From the NCBI GenBank assembly GCA_945861845.1, contig CAMAWS010000212.1, forward strand, positions 1-6,266: a DNA stretch of 6,266 nt, given 5' to 3'. The notes beneath the pieces were generated by a model, which was not told where the DNA came from, searched no databases, and saw nothing but the letters and a program-made list of their open reading frames with translations. This stretch comes from Candidatus Sulfopaludibacter sp. SbA3. GTDB lineage: Bacteria; Acidobacteriota; Terriglobia; 20CM-2-55-15. Below, piece by piece: positions 1-6,129 of the stretch. The first letter of the stretch is position 1; every line of letters starts with the position of its first letter. The position numbers and the translations under genes were made by a program.

Positions 1-439
1 CGGCCTGCGCGAAGTACTGCGTCGGAACAACAAGCACGATGGCCGGCATTTGCGGATGGATGTTGCAGACGCTCCGGTATGCCGCGGGCGCCCTGAAAAC
101 GCGGTTTTTTGAACTTCCCGCGCGGTACAAACCCAGGTCGAACGGGCCCGGACGAGACAGTGAAAAAACATTGTGAAAGATCAGATCGTCATTTGGAAAC
201 TGCACTGTTGAGCCGGCAGACACGGGCAGAACGTGCGGCGAGAATGTCTTGTCCCGCTGCGAAATCGTGTACGTGCCCGGCTGCGCCTGTACCCGGTCCA
301 AAGGTTCCGCGTACACGATGGTGACGGCATCAGCCTGTGAAGGGCGGCCTGTAACGCGAACCCTGCCTGTGACGGCCACGGCTTCGGCGGCAGGCGCCAT
401 CGCAAGAACAAGTGAGAAGAAACAGATTAGTTTTTTCAT
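1..439 (-). CDS. Plastocyanin-like periplasmic cupredoxin, C-terminus cut off by the window edge
   Basis: The reading frame starts at the ATG at 439-437 and stays open for 146 codons to the left edge, so the C-terminus is missing. Residues 1-20 form a Sec signal peptide (MKK, hydrophobic core, cleavage likely after AEA), which places the product in the periplasm. A beta-rich region follows. The cupredoxin signature is clear: His89 in FHNVFSL, the segment PFDLGLY, then CNIHPQM with Cys125, His128 and Met131. This His/Cys/His/Met set is the usual type 1 copper site, so the protein probably carries electrons or binds copper. Related proteins are often annotated as methylamine utilization protein or plastocyanin, but nothing here links it to methylamine. 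The start lies 2 nt past the porin stop codon and has no evident Shine-Dalgarno sequence, so translation is probably coupled to the porin. The physiological partner is unknown. Confidence 0.86.
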   Translation of the reverse strand, partial: MKKLICFFSLVLAMAPAAEAVAVTGRVRVTGRPSQADAVTIVYAEPLDRVQAQPGTYTISQRDKTFSPHVLPVSAGSTVQFPNDDLIFHNVFSLSRPGPFDLGLYRAGSSKNRVFRAPAAYRSVCNIHPQMPAIVLVVPTQYFAQA

Positions 440-441
440 GG

Positions 442-1890
442 TTAGAAGCTGTATGCAAAGGTTAGGTTAAAGTGATCGTTTTTCCGGACCGCGCCAATCC
501 GCGGTTTCGTTTCAAGTCTCCGGTATTCCAACGAAAACGCCAGTTCCGGTGTCAGGTGGTAAATGGTGTTGCCGAAAATACTGGAATTCCGGTGCAAAGC
601 CACGGGGCCCGCAGGGAAGCGCGCCAGATCATAGAGGCGATCGGTTCCGAATCCCCCATTGAAGTCCAGGCGCCGTGTCGCGGCGATTCGCACTTCAGCG
701 AACCCGCCCCTTGATTTTGCAATTTGGGCCATTGACGCGCCAAACGCGTCGATATTCCGGCCGGCAAAAAACTCTCCGCCGACACCAAACGGACCAGCAT
801 TCGCGTCGAAGTCAACGGAGGTCGCCCAGCTCGGGCTGACTCCGGTCAAATAGCGCTCGCGAGAGTAGTGCCCGGATGCGCCGAATGCCCAGGCCGGCTC
901 CTCATACGGTCCCGCTGGACTTGCCGACCACGAGAACCGCGTTTGATAGCCCGGGCGCCGCGACCGCTCGCCGGCAAGATTCGGCGGAACAAAGACGTAT
1001 GCAGTGGTAGGGTTGTCTCCCCCGACCGGAGCGACAATGCCACCCATAGCGCGAATCTCGCCAAATGATCCTGAAGCCAGGACGCGTTCGGCGCGAATTT
1101 GCGGAACCCGCAGGTACAGGTTGCCGGTTCGAAATAAGATCGGGAATGCCAGTCCGGCCAGCGAAGTGGGGTCTTTGGGGGCAAGGATCATGTGGTCCTG
1201 CCCGATCACGAATGCGGTCTTTGGAGTTTCCATTCGCATGTATGCGTAAAGCAGCCGCGGCAGCATATGCACTTCACCGGTCTGGAAATTCGGCATCCCG
1301 CCGAAGAAGTCCATGGCCAGAAGTCCGCTCGTTTTCATCGGCCCAACCGTCGGCCCATCCAGGATGGCCCCGATCCGGCTTTGCCGAAGCGTGGAGGTGA
1401 ATGAACCAGTCGGAAGCCCCGCGGGCTGAGGCATTACGACGTTGCCTATATCGAGCCAGTTAGGCTCTCCGGTGTTCAGGATTGTGTTTGACACAATCGT
1501 TCCGAACAACCGCATGGGAAACTTCGAGTTCGACTCCACTTTCGTTCGTGACTGTTCCTGAAGCTGCGCCTGAATCAAGGGCACGGCTTCTTCAGCAGTC
1601 AATTCCTGCGAAATTTCCTGCGCCGCCTGTGCAACGGCTGGCTCAGGACCGGGCACCAGGCCCGCCAGCTCGATAGAGGCAACTCGAACCGGCTGCGCTA
1701 TTGGGCTTCCCCGCCGCATCTCGGCTTTGACGCTATCGAGTTCTTCCCTCAAGCGCTGCATCTCGGCGCGCAGCTCCTGAACCTGTTGTTCCAGGGATTG
1801 CGCAGATGCCGTGCCCGCGAGCAGCGCCGCAAGGGCCACCGAGAATCCAATTCGTGAAACATAACCAAGGAAACTTTTATTCAACCCCAT
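442..1890 (-). CDS. DcaP-like outer-membrane porin with N-terminal coiled coil
   Basis: This 482-residue protein has a signal peptide with cleavage likely after TASA (residue 30). The mature N-terminus is a heptad-rich coiled coil (about residues 33-59, starting LEQQVQELRAEMQRLREEL) of the kind that trimerises porins. A linker rich in Ala, Gln and Glu runs to about residue 115. The rest is rich in Gly and aromatic residues with alternating beta-strand patterns (for example LRQSRIGAIL), and the chain ends FNLTFAYSF. A terminal Phe is the usual recognition signal for the BAM outer-membrane assembly machinery. The architecture fits the DcaP-like porin family, which takes up small, often acidic, solutes. 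The substrate cannot be read from sequence, and the family assignment is less certain than the outer-membrane location. The start at 1890 is preceded by a purine-rich AAGGGGG (1907-1901). It is the first gene of a unit with the cupredoxin and is transcribed away from the molybdoenzyme. Confidence 0.85.
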   Translation of the reverse strand: MGLNKSFLGYVSRIGFSVALAALLAGTASAQSLEQQVQELRAEMQRLREELDSVKAEMRRGSPIAQPVRVASIELAGLVPGPEPAVAQAAQEISQELTAEEAVPLIQAQLQEQSRTKVESNSKFPMRLFGTIVSNTILNTGEPNWLDIGNVVMPQPAGLPTGSFTSTLRQSRIGAILDGPTVGPMKTSGLLAMDFFGGMPNFQTGEVHMLPRLLYAYMRMETPKTAFVIGQDHMILAPKDPTSLAGLAFPILFRTGNLYLRVPQIRAERVLASGSFGEIRAMGGIVAPVGGDNPTTAYVFVPPNLAGERSRRPGYQTRFSWSASPAGPYEEPAWAFGASGHYSRERYLTGVSPSWATSVDFDANAGPFGVGGEFFAGRNIDAFGASMAQIAKSRGGFAEVRIAATRRLDFNGGFGTDRLYDLARFPAGPVALHRNSSIFGNTIYHLTPELAFSLEYRRLETKPRIGAVRKNDHFNLTFAYSF

Positions 1891-2116
1891 CGATATCTTT
1901 CCCCCTTTGGGTGTCCTGGGCAGCTATAACGCTCCCAGGCCGTTGCTCATGATCTGTATTGACTGCCGGATTCTACCAGAGTGGACAAAAACAATAGAAA
2001 CGGGTTTGGAAATACGGCGTACTTGCGGGTTAAATCCACTGGCAATCCGGGATCATTTACCATAATAATGACCCACTGAACTGACAAGGAAACCGACTCG
2101 CCCAGGAGAATCCATA
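1891..2116. promoter_or_regulatory. Divergent intergenic region between porin and molybdoenzyme operons
   Basis: This 226-nt region should hold the promoters of both the leftward porin/cupredoxin unit and the rightward molybdenum hydroxylase operon. No convincing -35/-10 pair stands out on either strand. Partial elements are CATAATAAT at 2061-2069 (plus strand, -10-like, without a good -35), TTGACT at 1959-1964 and TGGACA at 1982-1987. An imperfect inverted repeat lies at 1915-1939. Ribosome binding sites are present at both ends: AAGGGGG on the minus strand (1907-1901) and AGGAGA on the plus strand (2104-2109, 7 nt before the ATG). No small open frame or RNA gene is supported here. Confidence 0.5.
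1915..1939. repeat. Imperfect inverted repeat CCTGGG(C)AGC-TATAAC-GCTCCCAGG
   Basis: CCTGGG and AGC on the left pair with GCT and CCCAGG on the right, leaving one bulged C and a 6-nt centre, TATAAC. On the minus strand it lies 25-49 nt upstream of the porin start codon, so it could be a 5' leader hairpin or a protein-binding dyad. Nine pairs with a bulge could also arise by chance. Confidence 0.3.
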
Positions 2117-2617
2117 ATGGCAAATGTCACATTGAAGGTGAACGGCAAGACTCACACCGTGGATATCGACCCTTCGACCCCGTTACTTTATATCCTTCGG
2201 AATGATCTCGACTTGCATGGTCCGCGGTTTGGTTGCGGACTTGGCCAGTGCGGGGCATGCACAGTGATCATCAATGGCGTGGCAACCCGGTCGTGCATTA
2301 CACCGACTTCCAGCGTAAAAAGCGATATCACGACGCTCGAAGGACTGTCCAAAGATGGAGCCCTTCACCCGCTTCAACAGGCGTGGATTGAGGAACAGGT
2401 ACCGCAGTGCGGCTTCTGCCAGAACGGGCAAATCATGACCGCCAAGGCGCTGCTGGACAAGACTCCAAAACCGACAGATGCGCAGATCCGTGAAGGCATG
2501 GCCAGAACGCTGTGCCGCTGCATGACGTACTACCGTATCCAGGCTGCCATCAAGCGCGCCTCACAGCAGATAGCTGGTATTGAGCCGGCTTCGGACAAGA
2601 AGGAGGTGGTGGCATGA
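2117..2617 (+). CDS. [2Fe-2S] small subunit of an IorAB-type molybdenum hydroxylase
   Basis: This 166-residue protein has the two-domain fold of small subunits of the xanthine oxidase family. Residues 1-75 are a plant-ferredoxin-like domain with the motif FGCGLGQCGACTV and cluster ligands Cys40, Cys45, Cys48 and Cys60. Residues 80-155 are the helical second [2Fe-2S] domain with Cys98 and Cys101 (QCGFCQNGQIM) and Cys133 and Cys135 (LCRCMTYYRI). The two clusters carry electrons from the molybdenum site in the partner to an acceptor. The last motif reads CRCM where most relatives have CRCG. There is no signal peptide, so export would depend on the Tat signal of the large subunit. The start is supported by AGGAGA at 2104-2109 and by the start of the domain. 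The stop overlaps the next start (ATGA), implying co-translation. The family assignment is firm; the substrate is unknown. Confidence 0.96.
   Translation: MANVTLKVNGKTHTVDIDPSTPLLYILRNDLDLHGPRFGCGLGQCGACTVIINGVATRSCITPTSSVKSDITTLEGLSKDGALHPLQQAWIEEQVPQCGFCQNGQIMTAKALLDKTPKPTDAQIREGMARTLCRCMTYYRIQAAIKRASQQIAGIEPASDKKEVVA
2600..2607 (+). promoter_or_regulatory. Consensus Shine-Dalgarno AAGGAGGT of the large subunit
   Basis: AAGGAGGT is a full complement to the 16S rRNA 3' end and sits 6 nt before the ATG at 2614, inside the last codons of the small subunit. It supports 2614 as the start over the in-frame ATGs at 2626 and 2641. It also suggests that efficient translation of the large subunit is set independently, in addition to the ATGA coupling. 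Confidence 0.85.
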
Positions 2618-5022
2618 GCGAAAACATGAGCGGAGAAGAAATGACGACCTTCACGAAAATTCCAAAACAGGTCGAAGAAGTGCTGGAGAAGTGTGACCTG
2701 TCGACATCACGCAGGAACTTCCTCAAGAGCGCCGGTCTGCTCGTCGTAAGCCTTGCCACTGGTGTGGCCAACCAGGCCGAGGGTGCGGCCCAGGCGGCAC
2801 AGGCTGCTCCCGGCCTCTATCCGGACCCCAACTTCAGGCAGCTCGATTCCTGGATCGTCATTCATGAGAATGGCACGGCGACTTTCTACGTCGGCAAGAC
2901 CGACTGCGGCCAGGGAACCGGCACAGCCTACCGGCAAATGATGTCGGACGAACTCGACATCGCGTACGACAAGACCAGCCTCATCATGGGAAGTACCCAT
3001 GTCACCGTCGACCAGGGCGGATCGGGCGGTTCCGATGGCGTCCAGGTCGATGGATGGCCCATGCGGCGCACGGCGGCCGAAGCCCGTCGAGTGCTGCTGG
3101 AGCTTGCGTCAAAACAGCTCGGCGTACCTGTGGATCAGCTGGCCGTGAGCGAAGGCGTGATCACGGTGAAGGCGAATCCTTCGAGAAGAGTCACGTACGG
3201 AGAGCTGATCGGCGGGAAAAGATTCAATGTGACGCTCACCGGAAACAACATCAACGCGACAACCGGCGTGGCAAAAGTAAAAGACGTGCAGGACCTCAAG
3301 ATCATCGGGAAGTCGCCACAGCGCTATGACATTCCGGCCAAGGTCGACGGCTCGTTGAAATGGGCTGCCGACGTAAAGCTTCCCGGCATGGTTCACGCTC
3401 GCAACGTAAAGCCGCCGGTGGCGGGCGCAAAAATGATCAGCATCGACGAAGCCTCTGTGCGCGACGTGCCTGGATTCATCAGGGTCGTGAGCAAGGGCAA
3501 TTATGTCGCGGTCATCTGCGAGCGCGAAGAGCAGGCGATCCGGGCGGCCAGGCAGCTCAAGGTCGACTGGCAGAAGCCGGCGGCGCCCGCCTTCCCCACA
3601 TCAGAAGACCTGTTCAAGTTCATGCGCGCCGCGAAGCCGACATCAAGCTCCGATCCAAACGTCGAGGGAAACCCAGACGCAGCGCTTGCAGGCGCGGCGA
3701 AGGTCGTCGAAGCCGAATATGACTTCCCGTTCCAGGGACACACGGCATTTAGCCCGGCTCATGCCCTGGCCGATCCGTCGAACGGCCAGATGACAATTTA
3801 TACGAATGACATGAAATCCTATGGCATGCGGAACGGCGTGGCGGAGTTCCTGAAAATTCCGCGCGAGCAGGTTCGCGTGGTCTGGATGGAAGGGCCGCAG
3901 GCATACGGCCGCACGGCTGCCGATGACGCGGGCTTCGAGGCGGCATACCTGGCCAAAGAGGTCGGCCGGCCGGTTCGGATGCAATGGACCAGGCAGGAAG
4001 AAACAGCATGGGACAGCAAGGGCCCGGCATTTACTTTCAAGATGCGCGGGGGCCTGGATGCACGGAACAACCTTGTCGCATTCGATTACCTTGCCCAGGC
4101 GGCAGACTACAATCACATCGGATATAACGAACAGGACACCGTGCTTATCGCCCAACTCATGGGAATCAGGCGCGCGACGCCAGCCAGCGGTGGAGGCGAC
4201 GGGCCCGACGATATGTACGCCATTCCGAACCGGCGCACCGCCATTCAAGTTGTGGGCATGCCGATGATCTGGGAAACGCCGCTTCGCACCGGAAACCTTC
4301 GGGATCCCAATGGTCCGCAGGTAACCTTCGCGGCCGAATCGTTTATCGACGAACTTGCCGTGGCGGCCAATGCCGACCCGGTTGAGTTCCGGCTGAAACT
4401 CCTGGCCGCCAGCACCACCGATGATCCCGCGTTCAAGCGCGCCCGCTCCATCGCCGTCATCAAAGCCGCCGCGCAGACTTACGGCTGGGACACTCGTTCG
4501 TCACGAAAACCGCTCGGCGCCGGAAACATTCTCACCGGGCGTGGCATCGGGTACTGCTTCCGCGGTCAAACCGTCATCGCGAACATCGTCGAGGTCGATG
4601 TGAATCGCAGGACCGGCCACGTGTGGGTGAAGCGGGTAGTCTGCGCGCACGACTGCGGACTGGTCATCAACCCCGAGGGGCTTCGGCGCACTGTTGAGGG
4701 CGGCATGCTCCACGCGCTGAGCCGCACGCTGCACGAGGAAGTGAAGTTCGACACTGAAAAAGTCACGAGCGTGGACTGGAATTCTCATCCATCGCTTACC
4801 CACCTTGACACGCCGGCCAGGATCGACGTTGTGATCGTGAACGGGGATCCCAACCCGAACCGGCCCGATCTTCCTCATTATGGAGCCGGCGAAGCATCAT
4901 GCAAACCACTGGGAGCCGCGGTCGCCAATGCGATCTACGATGCTACCGGCGTTAGACTCCGCCGTGTTCCATTCAGGGACGCCCGCGTGCTCGCCGCGCT
5001 GAAGTCTGCCAACGTGGTGTAA
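2614..5022 (+). CDS. Tat-exported molybdopterin large subunit, IorB-type aldehyde oxidase/xanthine dehydrogenase family
   Basis: This 802-residue catalytic subunit hydroxylates an aldehyde or N-heterocycle using water at a molybdenum centre; the actual substrate cannot be read from sequence. A twin-arginine signal, SRRNFLK (Arg33-Arg34), is followed by a hydrophobic stretch and an Ala-rich cleavage region near residues 55-65, so the enzyme should work in the periplasm. Family blocks in order are: GQGTGTAYRQMMSDELDI (about 99-116), MRRTAAEARRVLLELAS (150-166), the hammerhead-like domain from KVDG (243), FQGHTAFSPAH (373-383), EGPQAYGR (426-433), LRTGNLRDPNGPQ (557-569), AHDCGLVINPEG (678-689) and HYGAGEASCKP. 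Glu760 in the GAGE block is the expected catalytic base. The N-terminal cofactor-binding segment before the hammerhead is typical of the isoquinoline 1-oxidoreductase beta type. The n-region before the twin arginines is long, at 32 residues. No C-terminal cytochrome c domain is present and no FAD subunit gene is adjacent, so the electron acceptor is not encoded in this operon as seen. Confidence 0.95.
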   Translation: MSENMSGEEMTTFTKIPKQVEEVLEKCDLSTSRRNFLKSAGLLVVSLATGVANQAEGAAQAAQAAPGLYPDPNFRQLDSWIVIHENGTATFYVGKTDCGQGTGTAYRQMMSDELDIAYDKTSLIMGSTHVTVDQGGSGGSDGVQVDGWPMRRTAAEARRVLLELASKQLGVPVDQLAVSEGVITVKANPSRRVTYGELIGGKRFNVTLTGNNINATTGVAKVKDVQDLKIIGKSPQRYDIPAKVDGSLKWAADVKLPGMVHARNVKPPVAGAKMISIDEASVRDVPGFIRVVSKGNYVAVICEREEQAIRAARQLKVDWQKPAAPAFPTSEDLFKFMRAAKPTSSSDPNVEGNPDAALAGAAKVVEAEYDFPFQGHTAFSPAHALADPSNGQMTIYTNDMKSYGMRNGVAEFLKIPREQVRVVWMEGPQAYGRTAADDAGFEAAYLAKEVGRPVRMQWTRQEETAWDSKGPAFTFKMRGGLDARNNLVAFDYLAQAADYNHIGYNEQDTVLIAQLMGIRRATPASGGGDGPDDMYAIPNRRTAIQVVGMPMIWETPLRTGNLRDPNGPQVTFAAESFIDELAVAANADPVEFRLKLLAASTTDDPAFKRARSIAVIKAAAQTYGWDTRSSRKPLGAGNILTGRGIGYCFRGQTVIANIVEVDVNRRTGHVWVKRVVCAHDCGLVINPEGLRRTVEGGMLHALSRTLHEEVKFDTEKVTSVDWNSHPSLTHLDTPARIDVVIVNGDPNPNRPDLPHYGAGEASCKPLGAAVANAIYDATGVRLRRVPFRDARVLAALKSANVV

Positions 5023-5026
5023 CGAC

Positions 5027-5077
5027 AAAGAGGGACAGTGAGCAATTTCCGTTGGAAATTGCTCACTGTCCCTCTTT
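5027..5077. repeat. Perfect 24-bp palindrome with 3-nt loop, tip AAAGAGGGACAG
   Basis: The left arm (5027-5050) and right arm (5054-5077) are exact reverse complements around the loop GTT. The arm contains GGGACAGTGAGCAATTTCC. It begins 4 nt after the stop of the molybdoenzyme large subunit. Its GGGACAG tip and its AATT..CC inner end are shared with the palindrome at 6068-6127, although the middles differ, so the two look like members of one dispersed repeat family. REP-like elements moved by Y1/RAYT transposases have this general form; that link is inference. Confidence 0.9.
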
Positions 5078-5079
5078 TT
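5027..5079 (+). terminator. Likely intrinsic terminator of the molybdoenzyme operon
   Basis: The 24-bp hairpin is followed directly by a run of five T (5075-5079, partly within the arm), right after the operon's last stop codon and before a new promoter. That is the arrangement of a rho-independent terminator. The stem is much longer than usual and is AT-rich near the loop, so the repeat may serve as a terminator secondarily. An A run on the left arm would also allow some activity in the other direction. Confidence 0.6.
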
Positions 5080-5092
5080 CGAATTCCTTTCT

Positions 5093-5120
5093 TTGACAAA
5101 TCGATCCCTGCACATATAGT
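5093..5120 (+). promoter_or_regulatory. Sigma-70-type promoter of the desaturase gene
   Basis: A perfect -35 box TTGACA (5093-5098) is separated by 16 nt from TATAGT (5115-5120), a five-of-six match to the -10 consensus. It sits just after the palindrome and upstream of the desaturase on the same strand. Transcription would start near 5127 and leave a leader of about 85 nt. This makes the desaturase an independent unit, separate from the molybdoenzyme operon. No operator repeat is evident around it. Confidence 0.72.
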
Positions 5121-5211
5121 GGACACCATCGGTAACGGAGCTGCTTGAACCTGCCTTTGTTCGCGTTTCGCCTCTCCCTTATCAATCAAATCTCGTGAGG
5201 TCACTGAAATA

Positions 5212-6057
5212 ATGAGGAGTCAGTCTACGTTTGCGGAAGAACACCCCTGGACATCGCCATGGTGGAAAGTAGAGGGCGAGAACACGTGGACGTTCGTCTA
5301 CATCGTCACAGTTCACGTCCTGGCTGTAATTGGAATCGTGCTCTTTCCCATTCCGGGATGGAGTGTATTCCTGTGGTCCCTCCTGTTTGCGGGCATGGGC
5401 GCATTCGGGACAACGATCGCTTACCATCGAGCTCTCGCTCACCGCGCCGTGAAGCTGCACCCGATCGTTGAGCAACTGTTCATTCTTGCAGCGGTCTTCA
5501 ACGGATCCGGCTCGCCACACACGTGGATTGCAAATCACAGAAATCATCACGCCGCAGCCGAAACAATCGACGACGTGTCCAGCCCGCGACACGGCGGATT
5601 CTGGTGGGCCCACCTGCGATGGCTGTATCAGTGGAAGCCTTCGCCAATGGAAAAGTGGTGTCCGGACATGATTCGGCCGCGCTATACAATCTGGGCCAAA
5701 CTCCAGCCGCCACTCATCCTCATTTCGATCTTCTTTGGTTACTTCTTCTTCGGATGGGCGGGCCTTTTCTGGATGGGCTCAATTCGCCTCGTCTACTGCC
5801 TGCACATGCAGGCGTTCGTCAACAGCCTGCTGCACCTTAAGCCGGGCCTTCCTGAAGGCGTCGATTCGAGCCAGAACATATGGTGGCTCGGTCCACTTCA
5901 ATTGACGGCCTGGGGAGAAAACTGGCACGGCAATCACCATGCGGCTCCAGCCTCTGCCCGCTTCAGCCGGCATTGGTGGCAAGTCGATCTCGGCTGGTAT
6001 GTCATTCGCGGATTGCGCGCCGCCGGGCTTGCGACGAACGTTCGCGTGCAGAGCTGA
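5212..6057 (+). CDS. Membrane fatty acid desaturase, acyl-CoA delta-9 (stearoyl-CoA desaturase) type
   Basis: This 281-residue integral membrane enzyme should introduce a double bond into a saturated acyl chain with O2 and a di-iron centre, adjusting membrane fluidity. The histidine boxes are complete: His72-RALA-His77, His109-RN-His112-His113, and WHGNHH with His239, His242 and His243. Asn204 and His208 (NSLLH) match the spacing of the additional Asn/His ligands of mammalian SCD1. Hydrophobic segments at about 27-48, 50-70, 164-185 and 186-206 fit the usual four-helix layout with His boxes on the cytoplasmic side. The length is normal for bacterial members. No fused cytochrome b5 or ferredoxin domain is present, so a separate electron donor is needed. 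The start at 5212 has GAGGT 10 nt upstream, slightly distant, and no nearby alternative ATG. It is convergent with the amidohydrolase. Substrate and regiochemistry are inferred from family only. Confidence 0.92.
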   Translation: MRSQSTFAEEHPWTSPWWKVEGENTWTFVYIVTVHVLAVIGIVLFPIPGWSVFLWSLLFAGMGAFGTTIAYHRALAHRAVKLHPIVEQLFILAAVFNGSGSPHTWIANHRNHHAAAETIDDVSSPRHGGFWWAHLRWLYQWKPSPMEKWCPDMIRPRYTIWAKLQPPLILISIFFGYFFFGWAGLFWMGSIRLVYCLHMQAFVNSLLHLKPGLPEGVDSSQNIWWLGPLQLTAWGENWHGNHHAAPASARFSRHWWQVDLGWYVIRGLRAAGLATNVRVQS

Positions 6058-6067
6058 GCGTTTTCTT

Positions 6068-6127
6068 AGATCTGGGGACAGACTCCGAATTCCGAAGTTC
6101 ACGAATTCGGAGTCTGTCCCCAGATCT
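6068..6127. repeat. 25-bp inverted repeat with 10-nt loop, AGATCTGGGGACAG tip
   Basis: The left arm 6068-6092 and right arm 6103-6127 are exact reverse complements around CGAAGTTCAC. The arm contains GGGACAGACTCCGAATTC. It starts 10 nt after the desaturase stop and ends 2 nt before the stop codon of the converging amidohydrolase. It shares the GGGACAG tip and an inner AATT.CC end with the palindrome at 5027-5077 (13 of 19 positions from GGGACAG onward, by eye). It may act as a bidirectional terminator, but neither side has a T run, so activity would need testing. Confidence 0.9.
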
Positions 6128-6129
6128 CC

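Noticed and set aside
109..470. Short plus-strand frames at the left edge (109-324, 249-470)
   Set aside because: The minus strand encodes the cupredoxin with signal peptide and intact copper ligands across the same bases, so these frames are shadows.
1065..1400. 111-codon plus-strand open frame antisense to the porin
   Set aside because: It has no recognisable motif and lies wholly inside the porin gene, which has a signal peptide, coiled coil and proper C-terminus. It is a shadow frame.
1959..2069. Possible promoters for the molybdoenzyme operon (TTGACT at 1959, TGGACA at 1982, CATAATAAT at 2061)
   Set aside because: None of the -35-like boxes has a -10-like box at 16-18 nt spacing, so no pair was strong enough to annotate as a promoter.
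2068..2079. Three-codon upstream open frame ATG ACC CAC TGA ahead of the small subunit
   Set aside because: It has no Shine-Dalgarno sequence, the size is within chance expectation, and nothing in it suggests leader-peptide control.
3643..4248. 201-codon open frame on the minus strand within the molybdoenzyme large subunit
   Set aside because: It is antisense to a clearly conserved coding region, has no recognisable domain or ribosome binding site, and is rich in residues typical of reverse-frame translation of GC-rich genes.
5182..5613. 143-codon minus-strand open frame overlapping the desaturase start
   Set aside because: It covers the desaturase His-box coding region and its promoter leader, and shows no family features. 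The plus-strand desaturase explains the sequence.
5027..6127. CRISPR array suggested by repeated palindromic units
   Set aside because: There are only two units, 1 kb apart with a real gene between them. The arms differ in sequence and there are no regularly spaced spacers or cas genes.
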